Shown here: positions 44,613 through 56,700 of the stretch, piece after piece
Layout of the letters: every line of letters starts with the position of its first letter
Numbering within the stretch: position 1 is the stretch's first letter
Assembly: GCA_944548615.1 (NCBI GenBank)
Contig: OX155967.1
Location: 19,000,135 to 19,064,134 of the forward strand
Origin: Micropterix aruncella
Taxonomy: Eukaryota; Arthropoda; Insecta; Lepidoptera; Micropterigidae
DNA length: 64,000 nt
Direction of reading: 5' to 3'
Made by a program: the position numbers and the translations under genes
The notes under the pieces: generated by a model
What the model saw: only the letters and a program-made list of their open reading frames with translations
What the model was told of the DNA's origin: nothing
The model's database searches: none

Positions 44613-45222
44613 TCCAGCATGCTTCGGCTGGAGTCTGCCTACGCGTGAGTCTGCTTACATTCGGTAGGGTCAGACCTGGATATTTTTACAGCAAGCCGAA
44701 ATATCTTCAAGGTGCGCTTTGATGTCAGAATAGATTGATTGTTTTTATTTATTATGTTTCACTTTTTTATCATTATTAAAGACTATACTTGCATATTTAA
44801 TGGTTAATTAATACATGGTGTGTATTTACTTATTTATAATAATTTTAGCGGTTATCCCCATGCATGTTTATGAAATAAAATAAGTAAAACAAATACCTAT
44901 TAAAGCTTATTTGTTTATTTTAAATACATTATGTAGACGATACATGACAGGTTAAACCTAAAGTATCACCTACAATAAATATACATAAACACATATGCTC
45001 TTAATATTAATTAACGTATGTACTTATCTGAAAGCGCAGTAATATAATAAAAGGTTTTTACAAATGAATAACATAAAATTAAATATTTAAGTCCTACGTC
45101 TCCTTCCTACGTACCAAAAAGCAAAAGCTGATTTTGTTCAAGAAATCGTAAGTGAACTCCAAGATTAATATTCTAATACGATTCAAGATTCCTTTAAAAT
45201 CCAAGTATCCCATCAATGAGTC

Positions 45223-46654
45223 CAGGCGCGGATCCACGGGGGGGGAAATTAGGGAAATTTCCCCCCCCAAAATCGACGTAGAAGAAAAAGACAGTGTGTC
45301 CGCGTCGCTTCTTGCTTCGAAATCGCTCGCGCGCATCAGTCAGTCAGTCGGCCGTAGATTATATGATCAGTGGCCGTAGACAGCCGTCGTACGTAGCCGC
45401 GTGCGTGGGTGAATGCCGGCTGCGACATCTCCGCCCACCCAACAAATTTACGACTGTAATTTTACATATTAGTGAAGTTCCAGTGGTGTTTACTTTTGTT
45501 TATAAATTCTAGTCATCACCAACTCATATCGACAGAAAGTTCGACCAAATGGTAAGATTTTCTTTTATGATTAAGGGGATTCCCGCGCGCACCTATTGTA
45601 TATGTAGGTAACGCATCTTTAAAAATTGTTTGCGGAAAAACTAACATATATTTTGCTTCGTCACGTATGTAGACAGATATTTACATAAGGTACTCTTAGA
45701 AATTTATAACCCGTATTGTTCTAATGAACCAAGTACGAGATAATGTGGATCTTAGGTGTTTTTCCAGATCTTCTCCGACATGCTCTATCACACCTATATT
45801 GGCTATATGTATTATATTATAATGTGTTTTTCACTATGAAATTGGTCAAATAGTGGTCAGAAAAAAATAATCAAACCGGATTTAGAAATATCAGGCCAAG
45901 GCTGCCAGCCTAAAATAAATAAATAAAATTGTCTTTCCGACGTATTTTTTTCCAAATTTTAATGTCATTCGTTCGCTTACTCATTCGTTCAATAACCTAA
46001 GCACAAGTAATATTAAAACCTTAGAATGTAGCCATACAAAGTTTCAAGACCAGTTGAATTTCAGTAGAATTTCTGAGATTTGATCAAATTTTAACTGGAT
46101 AAAATATTTTTACAGGCTCGTCGACAGAGTTTAATGTCCAGCTTCTTCGGACCCGCCACAAAGAAGAAACGAGACGATGAAAATGTTCAACCGCAGTCTG
46201 ATATACCATGTAGTATTTCCGAAGAATCCCTGACTTCAACATCTACACCGACAATAACTACACCTGAAAATAAAAACATCTCACCGCAGTATGCCAATGA
46301 TGTGGGCCATTGCATTGGTAAAAATGTTGACGATCATACAAAAAATACTTTGCTGGAAGAGCCTTGGATGCCACCTAACGTATACAGTTTTCCATTTTCA
46401 ACCAGAACTGTATCAGAAAAAGAAGTGAAGAACTATGTGAGCATTAAGCACTTAGAATCTCATAAAGAATGGCTCGTTCTATCTGACATAAATAGGGGAC
46501 TGTATTGTAAATATTGTCCATGGTTTGCAATATGTCTTTATTCTGTCTTAGTATGTCTTTATCTCTTTATTTCTTTTTATGTAATAAATGAGTATTTTAC
46601 ACACCAAAGTCTAATAAATTCCCCCCCCAAAATGGCTCTCTGGATCCGCCACTG
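45223..46654 (+). mobile_element. Internally deleted hAT element
   Basis: The left end is CAGGCGCGGATCCA; the right end read inward is CAGTGGCGGATCCA (12 of 14), each followed by C/G runs. ATGAGTC occurs directly outside both ends (45216-45222 and 46655-46661). Only the N-terminal part of a transposase gene remains, so it depends on an enzyme made elsewhere. Its ends differ from those of the complete hAT at 4863. Confidence 0.82.
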
Positions 46655-46655
46655 A
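46134..46655 (+). pseudogene. hAT transposase N-terminal fragment
   Basis: Opens MSSFFGPATKKKRDDENVQP, similar in style to the MKRIDTFFKPAPKK start of the complete hAT. A Ser/Thr-rich stretch follows, then the beginning of a TTF-type zinc finger (SHKEWLVLSDINRGLYCKYC). The reading then runs into hydrophobic non-homologous residues and the terminal repeat. The catalytic core and dimerisation domain are missing. An upstream first exon is possible but not shown. Confidence 0.75.
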
Positions 46656-46661
46656 TGAGTC

Positions 46662-47616
46662 GAAGTGCAGATGGACCCCCCCCCCTCCACCACTCCCAAT
46701 GGGAAATTTGTACTGCCTGAGGTTAAGATTCACTGCTAAAACAGCCTGTATAGAGTTAGAGGAATGAAGAGCAATGTTTCAGTTATTACATCAAAAGTAA
46801 GCTTACCATTGTCATTTTATGTCAATTGCTGAAATTTGAGTGTCATATCACATTTTTTAGCATTTATAGGTGTATATTCAATACCATTTTTGAAGGCAAT
46901 AAGAAAACTCACATATAACTGAAACACCATTCCAGACCTCGAGTTTATATTACGTCCTTATCTATGAAGTTGCCGTTTTATAAAATATAGATCAAATATT
47001 TTTTATGAAATATACAGGGTGAGTTTGTAAAACAGAACGGTATGGGGGATCTGAAAAAAAATCAGACAGATAAAAATGCTGAAAGGAGCCACAAGATGGA
47101 TTTTGGAGAAATGAAAAATGGCTATATTACTTTTTTTTTAAGTCAATATTTTTTGGAGAAATTACATTTCCCCAATAAATACATTTTTGATGAGAATAAT
47201 TCTAATTTATTTTTAGCAAGAAATCATTATTTCCAAACATTTGGCTAAAATTGTTAGAAGTTGCTCAGAATTGACTTTATTTTATTTATTTACTCTGCTG
47301 TAAATCTCTTGTGGACAGCAATTAATGAATGCTTTGAAAGCATTTTTCACTGCCTTTCCGGAGTTAAGTTTCTTCCCATCTAAAAAGTTCAAAAGTGGAG
47401 GTATGTTGGAGCAAGGTGTGGCGAGTACGGTGGGTGAAGTTCCACTAGTAACTCCTGATGAGAAGAGTCTCGAGCAAAATCCTGAGAAACTCCTGCAACA
47501 ACTCCACAGCGACTGTTCGTTATGAAGTGTGCGGTCGTGCAGAAGCAGTGGGGAAATGCGATCGACTAGACTCGGTTATTTAATCATGAGCTTCTCTATT
47601 ATTGTTTTTATCAGTA
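46662..47616. other. Intron, nothing firmly recognised
   Basis: A 66-codon stretch at 47325-47525 (Ser/Glu/Pro-rich) could be a transposon remnant, but no family is recognisable. A poly-C run lies at 46676-46685. Confidence 0.35.
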
Positions 47617-48752
47617 GGGCGGTGTCGATTGCAGCGGGCGAACCCTTCACCCCAGGCTGGTATAATAATATGTGATCGTTCTTTCAGCCGTGGGATGGGC
47701 GTAGAAGACTTAGAGACAAGACAATCTACCGTCTAGCTCAGCCAACAAGCCCGTTAGAAACCAACGCCTTACGGCGTGGCGCTGGAAAAGGTGTTCAGCG
47801 GGTAGCCTCGTCCCCTAACTACCAGTTTTGGTAAGATATCTCCGCCTGGAGTTAACTTTCAGGATACCTCCATCCTCCCGACTGGTTACGGGTCCGAAGT
47901 CGCTTAGGCGGCCTCTACCTGTTGTAATTACAGCGGTAATTCAATTTGAATTTATCGCGGACCTGGGCGATCATTGCCCGTGATGCCACATAAGATCGAG
48001 TGGCCCAAGGTCATATCAAGAGTGGAATGACAACAGGTCAACATCCAACCCCGCTGCTGAGAAGACAGTATATTTTCATAGTCGGGGGAGTCTGAGAACT
48101 GTATTGTTTCCTATAGAGCGGGGGTGGTTGCTTACCTTACGGCGACTGCTCTTGAATTGACCATTGGCCATCCGATCCCGGTTCAGAGCCGGGCAAAGGA
48201 CGCCTTGGTCCGCGATAGATCTGGTGTACTCCGTTTCACCGCTTCGTAAGGGAGAGGACCGCGCAAGCGACCTCGAACTCGGAACCAATCGAGAGACCGG
48301 AGAAATCTGGTCACAATTGGAAGTGAGGGCGCGAGTATCTCGAGCCCGCCGGGTTTATTCCTGGCTAACTCGCGGTAAGGCGTTGGACTCTCACGGGTTG
48401 TGGCGTAGCTAGACGTTGGATTGTATTGTCCAAAGTCTTCTACGCTCACTGCAGGGCGATAGAACGACTAATCGTTAAAACGTCCTGTGGTGACAAGCTC
48501 GCCCGTTGTAGTCGACACCGCAAGATGTTAGTCAGAGTGCACAATCGATTGGCTTGCGCCGCACGGTGCGCAGAACGTCCAGGAGCGCCAGAGGTTTGAT
48601 TCCCAGGGGAAACTGACCAAGGCCAGAGTCCTACCCGGGTTCGCACCCCGTGCATGGAGGCCGTCGGATGGGTGTTGACCCGTGAGTGTGACCAACCCTG
48701 AACACATGGGTCTTCGTGGTCAACCCATCATGGGCCCATTAGCTCCCGTAGT
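47617..48752. repeat. Family D composite with an inverted middle
   Basis: 47617-48063 is a diverged plus-strand copy of the left part. 48076-48527 is the reverse complement of the left two thirds of the 16.4-kb copy (for example AACGACTAATCGTTAAAACG at 48461). 48530-48752 is plus-strand right part (GTCGGATGGGTGTTGACCCG at 48662; ends CATCATGGGCCCATTAGC). Confidence 0.7.
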
Positions 48753-49064
48753 TCTTGACAGTATGCGTTTGCATTAACTGCTGGGCCAGACCGGAAGAAG
48801 CTGTAATGGATAACACCAGCACAGGGCCTCACATTCGAATGATGCCGATTTTTAACGCTTGCATGATTGCATACACAATATATACATAATAAACGACCAT
48901 ATTATAACAAGATTATAACCAGTATGTATAAACGGCAATTACATAAATAAAGACCTAATAATATAATATGGCAGTCCCGCTGAACAGAAGAGAATAATGT
49001 CACCGTTGACGATAAATAAATCTCAGTGTCTTATCATCTTTATGCCATTTTGCTAATACCATTG

Positions 49065-49320
49065 AATATATAGCATTGATTATACAAATTGCTCAACACC
49101 ATACTACAATTTCTCAGCCAGGATTTTACTGTGGAAGAGCGCAAAATGTAGTTGGCGCTCATAGTTCTAAATATCGATTAATCTTCTCTTATGTTCAATA
49201 TGGCGGCGTTCGTGGCAGTATTGTGGCAGACTATAGATGGCGCTCTAAGCACGACTATATAGTATCCTATCTAGAAATAAAATAGTAATATAACAAACTA
49301 ATTTTTAAATCAAAGCTCTT
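49065..49320. repeat. Family G repeat, unsplit copy
   Basis: Contiguous version of the sequence that is split at 10920-12085. It contains CAATATGGCGGCG, CTATAGATGGCGCTCT and GAAATAAAATAGTAATATAA. Class unknown; no coding frame. Confidence 0.6.
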
Positions 49321-49625
49321 ATTATTTTAATATTATTTACATAAAGGTGTCACTTTTTAATTTGGTATACAGGTTTTAATACGTAATAATTACGCACTTT
49401 AACATTCAGATTCGCATTCTATATCTCCGTAATATTTCTGTGATGTAATCAGCCTATATAAAAAATGTGGCAAAAGGGGCTAAAGATTGAATGTTATTAT
49501 TGTTCATTCATTATTAATTTTATTGTAGATGGCCGAATAAATTGCTATTAGTTTAGCCGAACAGAGCTATCAGCGCCACCAGCATGTCGCCGCCGCAAAA
49601 GAGCTGCCACAACACGCTATGACGT

Positions 49626-50330
49626 TGAGCATAGCTAACGGGCCCTAACTTTTGGGAGCTAACGGGCCCTTGCTGAGTTGGCCACGAAGACCCATTCTGT
49701 TCAGGGTTGGTCACACTCACGGGTCAACACCCATCCGGCGGCCTCCGCGCATGACGTGCGAGCCCGGGCAGGACTCTGGCCTTAGGGCTTGTTTCCCCCA
49801 GGAATCAACCTTCCGGCGCTCCTGGACGGTCTGCGCACCGTGCGGCGTAAGCCAATCGATTGTGAACTCTGACTAACAGTCGGGGGAGTCTGGATGCAGT
49901 ACTGTTTTCTGTAGAGCGGGGGTGGTTGCGGACCTTACGGCGACTGCTCTTGAAACGACCATCGGCTACCCGATCCTGGGTGAACAGCCGGGCAAAGGAT
50001 GCCGTGGTCCGCGATAGATTCGGTATACACCGTTTCACCGCTTTGTAAGGGAGTTCTTTCTCGCGCAAGCGACCTCGAACTCGGAACCAATCGAGAGACT
50101 GGAGTAATCTAGTCGCAATTGGGAGTAAGGGCGTGAGTGTAAGCCCGCTGGGTAACACTCCTGGCTATCTCGCGGTTAAGGCGTTGGCCTCTTACGGGCA
50201 TGTGGCGGAGCTTGACGGTGGACTGTTTTTGTCCATGTCTTCTGCGCTCAGTTCAGGGAGACATAACGACTAATCGTTAAAACTTCCTGAGGTGACGGGC
50301 TCGTCCGTTGTAATTGACAACTCTAGTTAT
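49626..50330 (-). repeat. Family D repeat, reverse orientation
   Basis: Starts GAGCATAGCTAACGGGCCC and ends GACGGGCTCGTCCGTTGTAA; it is the reverse complement of the 16.4-kb copy over its length. The left terminal AGCTAACGGGCCC is present twice (49632 and 49659). Confidence 0.72.
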
Positions 50331-50991
50331 GACGTTGAGCAATCTAATACAATATATAATCAGAGCTAATACAAACAAAATACTAAAAATTAAAGGCATA
50401 TTGGTGACATTGATCTGATTTCTATTCAAATCAGTGGGGCTGTCATATTTACATACAAATTATATAAAGTGATCATTCAAAAATATACACTTAACAACTA
50501 GATATAGATCAAATATGAAAAAAAGCGTAAAATAAAATAGAAAATCAACAAAAGAAAATAAGACAGTGCCGAACTGAAACCTACTCTTGCGATAAAAAAT
50601 AAATTAAATGCAACGAAATCAAAACGTGGCCATGCATGTTTACTAGGATTAATGCTCGTGAATAACTTATAGTGGATAATTTATTTGTAGTTATATTGAA
50701 TTTTGCGGGTGTCATGTGATTAATATATATTAAAATAATGAACATACTTATCGTATTACTTTGCGATTGCAATGCACGTATGTGATACAGACGACTCATG
50801 AATACTTTATAAAGAAAACAATGATGATACGATTCAATTTGATTTATTGAAAGAAGCAAAGTATTATTATTATTAAAATTTAATTTAATAAATATAAATT
50901 TAGAAAGTAACGGTCAGATTATTAGATTTTGGAAGATACATATTGTTATTTATGAAGTCGGAGACTATTGCGGTTGTTTGACATTATAAAT
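50331..50991. other. Intron, nothing recognised
   Basis: AT-rich; no gene or repeat supported. Confidence 0.5.
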
Positions 50992-51180
50992 AGGATATAA
51001 ACGAATTTACCGAGTCAAGTTTGTCTCACCTGACGTTTCGGTGATGTTGCAACCGCCGTTGCCCAGGGTAGACTAACAAGGGTAGTCTACAACGACACTA
51101 GAGAACGGTGGTTGCAACATCACCGGAACGTCGGTGCTATAAACTTCAAGCGGTAAATTTGTTTATATCCTACATATTGT
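50992..51180. repeat. Diverged Penelope-tail inverted repeat
   Basis: TAGGATATAAACGAATTTACCG at the left and its approximate reverse complement at the right enclose CACCTGACGTTTCGGTGATG / CATCACCGGAACGTCGG. This is the same composition as the perfect hairpin at 13742, but with arms diverged and a longer centre. Confidence 0.75.
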
Positions 51181-51599
51181 TATTATTACCAGATTCGAGG
51201 ATGTAGGGCTCCGTTGTGTAACGGATCGTTTTATTCACTGATTTATAAATATATATATAGATCTAGAACCGGTCTTCGGGAGCTATGCCAAATATAATAG
51301 GCCAGCTGGCTTTTTTGTGATAGGTCGCTAGCCAATCAGCAGTACATATATCCGCTTCTTTGTGTTTCCTGGCCATTCTACGACTTAAAATGCTTTCGTG
51401 TGTACCAAGAAGTTGCAGTAATACTTCTAGCCAAATACTTTGTCTAATACTTCTAGTAGTAATACTACCAGTCGAAAGCAGTAAGAATTACATACATGTC
51501 ACAAGTACGTTTTAATATTTTTTTTAACGTATTTTTATTGCAATGATTCAGTGCTATTTTGTATGTGAGTTAGTGGCGCTTTTAATGTCCAAATTACAG

Positions 51600-51886
51600 A
51601 GATACGACATCATCTTATATACGAAATTTACTCTATCGTTTCCAAAATCGAACCCGACTATTGCTATGGCGCTCTCTTCAGATATGATTGTCACGCTTTC
51701 TCTCTAATCTGCAAACACATATTGGATAGCGGAATTAACCACATAGTGCAGTTTCAAAATCCCATTGTGCTATCCAAAGAACAATTTTACTTTCCCCGCA
51801 TGATCCGGGATGCAATTGAAATAAGAAGAACCTCAATTAGAGACGACGATTTAAAACTCTCTACTACGTGGAACACTCTTCTTTAA
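51600..51886 (+). pseudogene. Penelope-like element, C-terminal coding remnant
   Basis: The last part reads HILDSGINHIVQFQNPIVLS, FYFPRMIRDAIEIRRTSIRD, DDLKLSTTWNTLL then stop at 51886. The ending (R)(E/D)AIEI...(R)DD..KLS..W..(L/I)L is what I know from C-termini of arthropod Penelope-like elements. Upstream frames are broken. The tail motif TGGTTGCAACATCGCCCAAA at 52070 fits a decayed form of the CACCGAAACGTCGG tail. Confidence 0.6.
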
Positions 51887-52140
51887 ATGTTCTCAATGCC
51901 CATCGCCGAGTGCAGGGACGTAACACAAGATACGTGGGCATGACGGATTTGTAAAATTCATGCGCGCTGAACACGCCCCCATCAACCTGCATAGTAACAG
52001 CAGCAGTTTGCCGCCTACTCGTAGAAGAATGAATGACAATTGAAAGCACTTTAGTTTACCCTGGAACTCGGTGGTTGCAACATCGCCCAAACATCGTGTG
52101 CTACAATCTCATTTTATCTGATTTATAATGATATTTTATA

Positions 52141-53395
52141 TTCATATATATTCTCAAAGGGATCCCAGCTATATTCTCTCGTTGATCTTTTGATCCAGGG
52201 AGTTCCATCAGGATCAACACCAGGTTTATCAACATGCTACATCGAATAGCTACTTAGCCCTGGTGCGCACTTGCGGCCTGGTTGCGGAGGCCAACGAGAT
52301 ACTATGAGAATTGCCGTCGACCGCAAACTTGGCCGCGCGGCCCAAGTGCCCAACGGCGATTACATACATTTCGTAATATCTCGTTGGCCGCCGCGGCCAG
52401 GCCGCAAGTACACAGGTTTACTATCTTTCCCAAGATTTTATTGTGCCCATCACCTTTGTATTGTCAGAATTCATAATCAGGACATTTTCGATCATTTAAC
52501 ATTTTTTCAAGATTTTTTTGGCATCTTACCTAATAATCTGACCTTCCTTTAATAAACTATAAAAGTGTATAACTTTTCAATAAAATATGCATTTAATTAT
52601 AGTGATTTAAACATCCAAAATGGGCTACAACATTAATAAACTTTTTCCTATAGAATAGAAATTCATTCAGAAAGATTCCTTCAATCATTTATCATATAAT
52701 CGGTGCAGAGATGAGATTTAATTTTCTAAAATAATGTGATTTTGGAATATATAATAGTAATATTTTTGAGCCTCTACGCGCGCGGCTTGTTCTATTCTCC
52801 TCCTGATGTAAATGTAGGCAGCATTAAACAGAAGAAAATAAATAAAAATGAATAGAGGTCATTTTATATGGAAACTCATAATGGGGGAATGCGTCAAAAA
52901 GCAAAAAGGGATAAGTCGAATATTTTATGTGTTGTTAAGCAGGCTTTCCATAGACAAATGCCAACCAACAACACTTTGCACTTATATTTTTATCAGTTGA
53001 GTTACAACTCTTCTTCTTCCCATGCGCTATAGCCGTATTCGAATAACGACAATGACATTGTCACTGCCATAAGCTTTTCTGCAAACAGATGTGTTATTTG
53101 TCTGCTCTTCTGGGACCCGTTTCATTAAGTCACTTATTAGCCAGTAAATTTTCATTAATATGAAAAAAAACAGTTATTTCAAAAATATTTGTGGAACAAT
53201 TTGGAGTGTGATGTCCCTTTAGGAAGGAGGTTGACGTGATTAAAAGTTCGAGTTTAAGTATTGTTATCGAGTAATAATCCAGGGTGGCACATCTAGATTT
53301 TTATCGGATGCAATTTTGTCTTGTAAATGTTCTACTCAATCATTTGGGCATTTACAATCGAGTACTAGCTTTAGTTGTCCTGAAACTATATAGGA
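52141..53395. other. Intron, nothing recognised
   Basis: GC-rich patch at 52260-52410 with GCCTGGTTGCGGAGGCCAAC and, near-inverted, GTTGGCCGCCGCGGCCAGGC, suggesting a short foldback element with TIRs of about 25 bp (TGTGTACTTGCGGCC-type ends). The rest is AT-rich with no gene. Confidence 0.4.
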
Positions 53396-53397
53396 AG

Positions 53398-54000
53398 CTA
53401 ATGGGCCCAGTGCAGTTGGGCCATTATGACCTATGTGTCGACCTAACTCACAGGTCAACACCCATCCGGTAACCGCCAGGCAGAAGTGCGAGCCAGGTAG
53501 GACTCTGTGCCTACGGGCCACTTCCCCTAGGAATCGTCTTTTGGGCGCTCCTGGTCGGTTTGCGCACCGTGTGGCATCAGCAAATCGACTGCGCATTCTG
53601 ACTGATATCGGGGAAATCTGGAAAAGGCTTTGTTTCCTATAGAGCGGGGGTGGTTGTTAACCTTGTGGCAACCGATCTTGAAATGACCATTCGAATAACC
53701 GATACCGAGTGAAAAGTCGGGCAAAGGACGCTGTGGTCCGTGATAGATTCGGTAGACACCGAATCACCGCTACACAAGGAAGAGGAGCGCGCAAGCGACC
53801 TGCTGGAAGTAAGGGCACGAGTGTCGACCCGCTGGGTGTACACCCGGTGTCTTGCAGTAAGGCAATGGTCTCTTACGGGCGAATTACATAGCTAGACAGT
53901 GAACTGTTTTGTCCCAAGTCTTCTACGCTCTCCTCACGGGAGACAGAACGATCAAAAATCGTTAAAACTTCCTGCGGAAGGGTTAGCCCTTTTCCTGCCG
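53398..54000 (-). repeat. Family D repeat, reverse orientation
   Basis: Begins GCTAATGGGCCCAGTGCAG and contains GGTCAACACCCATCCGGTAA and ATAGAGCGGGGGTGGTTGTT. It is more diverged than the 16.4-kb and 49.6-kb copies and lacks part of the centre. Confidence 0.65.
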
Positions 54001-54527
54001 GAAAAGTAAAATGCAAATTTGAATTGTTGCCACGTACGAGGTCTCACATAAGTAGGTATAGATCGACGATATTTTGAAAAGCAATAAAAGTTTGTTAAAT
54101 TAAAATTCAACCACCTCTGGGGCTGAATGGACATTTAAATTTTCATTTTCACTAGTGTAGGCTTACAACTTGTGAAAATTTGAAAGTCACAAGAGTGAAT
54201 CTGTCAAAATGTGCCTCGACAAATTAGTGAAATTCTACTGGTGGTACGAGACTTGTGACTTTATTTTCGAGACGCAGCTGTAGCTTCAAATTTTGGCGTA
54301 TCGTTGAAATTTACTGACGAACAAGTGACTTGTAACTTTTGAAAAACTGAAGAGAATCACAGTCGCGGCCGCAGGAAATTAATTTAGATTCTTCGTTTAA
54401 CGAATCGGCGGATGATCGAGAAAGAGAGAGCGGGTAAGTTAAAAAGAAAAGGCAACGGCAAACGTAAAGCAAAGTTAACCGCAAAAGAAGAGAAAGAAGG
54501 AGGTGTGCGGAAGAGCGGTGTACTCAC

Positions 54528-54704
54528 GCACGCAGGTGGGCAGCTCCTTGGGCGCCCAGGAGCCGTCGGCCTGGCAGAAGCGCTCCGCTTTGCCCACCAA
54601 CTCGAAGCCGGCGCCGCATTGCAGCAGCGCGCGGCAGCCGAACGAGTGGCACTCCGCCGTCACCCAGCCGTGCGGCACGTCGCCCGGGGGGCCGCACGAG
54701 CGAG
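54528..54704 (-). CDS. Host CCP-protein gene, exon 4 (CCP3)
   Basis: Acceptor CTGTTTCAG before 54704 and donor GTGAGT after 54528; 2 + 58 codons + 1. It encodes RSCGPPGDVPHGWVTAECHS, FGCRALLQCGAGFELVG, AERFCQADGSWAPKELPTCV. It has six cysteines instead of four, the extra pair being in ECHSFGC. The exon is strikingly GC-rich, with third positions nearly all G or C, unlike the AT-rich surroundings. Symmetrical phase 1 introns. Confidence 0.95.
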
Positions 54705-55885
54705 CTGAAACAGAAATCAGTTATCGTCAAAAAAGATTAAAAGATTCAAAAGACTGTGGCGGGTTTGGCACCTTTGTGGCGCTGTGACACCTTTGAAAGT
54801 TCCCGACGGAGAATAACATGTTGCTATCGGACAGCCTCGAAATTTGTACATTTGCTGCCATTTGTTCGCCGTTGGCATTCGAAATTTGAATTTTTGCCGC
54901 GCGTCCAGACAAGGCGGCGTCCTCAATTTATAACACCTCCTTCACACGATACTATTAAATGTGTGTTTCAAATTGGGTGTTCTGCGCATGTTTTATCGAA
55001 ACATTACACAATAACGATTGTTTTTATACACAAAATGTCTCCTACGTATAGAAATGTTTCAGGTTTAAAGAAAACATTTTGTGTTGATGTCAAAATGAAG
55101 TAGCGGTGTGGCACCTGTGAAAGTTCCCAACAGAGAATAACATGTTGCTATCGGACAGTCTCCTGCCGGATATCCGAATCCACCCGCATTTGCCAAAATA
55201 TCCCTAATCCTAAATAAATGTTTTCCAATATATTTTATCCCTTCCCTGTATAATAAAAAAGTACCTACAAAAAGTCATCGCTCGGACCATATGCGCGGTC
55301 GACGATTCAGTTATCAAATTTACGCGCTGCGGATCGTATCGCACGTCGTGAAATACTCGTCTATCCGAGATAGAAATATTACATAAAAATAACTTCCGGA
55401 AGTGCCGTACATTTTATGGAGTTTATTTCATCGGGATCAGCCCCAGCATCTGGGTAGCTACCCATCAGCGAAGCAGCCAGAGAAGATCAGGAAGGAAGCG
55501 GTTTTTTGAGGTACTCCTTTTCTTAATCCTGGATCTATTTCCACTGTGGCTGTTCAGCGCCCACCACACCTTAATTAAATACAGTCCATTGCCTGACGTT
55601 CAGGATATCGTCCAGATGCTGCGTTTATCGATCGATGATATTGTAGAGACTACAACACATGTTATAATTCGTTTCCCCCCCCCCCTCCCTCCCATCTCCC
55701 CTAGAAAGCAATTCAAATTTGCCACGTGCGGTATTGCCATTCACGCGAACTAATGGAGACAGATATCATTATCGTACCGTTTTTACCACCTCGCACCTTA
55801 GTAGCGACACCACTGCCTGTGTAATAAAAACATCTGGAAATAGGAGTCATTTTGAAAATAAATAAAATGAGATGAAAATACTCAC
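54705..55885. repeat. Intron with a duplicated segment (54783-54842 and 55109-55166)
   Basis: GAAAGTTCCCGACGGAGAATAACATG at 54794-54819 recurs with one change at 55118-55143, followed in both by TTGCTATCGGACAG(C/T)CTC. Otherwise nothing is recognised; a C-run lies at 55674-55684. Confidence 0.55.
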
Positions 55886-56077
55886 GTTCACAGCTAATAT
55901 CAGGGCCATACCAAGAGGCCTGGTTGTCGATGGCGAGACACTTGGCCCGAGGAAATCCATTGGTGACGTAGCCTGTATGGCAGTGGTACTGAACGGTAGC
56001 ATCCAGGTCAAATGTTGCTTGTTCTGGTAAGGCAGAGTGACGAGCGTGCTCGATCGTCGGTGGCGAGAGGCAATAAA
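55886..56077 (-). CDS. Host CCP-protein gene, exon 3 (CCP2)
   Basis: Acceptor TTCTTTTTCAG before 56077 and donor GTGAGT after 55886; 2 + 63 codons + 1. A complete CCP: YCLSPPTIEHARHSALPEQA, ATVQYHCHTGYVTNGFPRAK, CLAIDNQASWYGPDISCE. Symmetrical phase 1 introns. Confidence 0.96.
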
Positions 56078-56293
56078 CTGAAAAAGAATCACAAATCATC
56101 ATTAGTAATTACAATTATCTTACAGTCAAATGATGACTGTAAGATATCGCTATAGCGATAAGTCCGCCGTTTGTGCATAAATTACCTTTTTTATAAAAAA
56201 AAGTGTAATATTAATTGAGCGGCAACAATGCCTATAGGCATTTTGCGTCTTTTGACCGATCAGCACATAGCCCTTTTGACCGACCCCCATATG

Positions 56294-56700
<407 letters not shown>

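Noticed and set aside
54412..54708. 98-codon plus-strand frame, Ala/Arg/Gly-rich
   Set aside because: Antisense of the GC-rich CCP3 exon; its composition explains the open frame.
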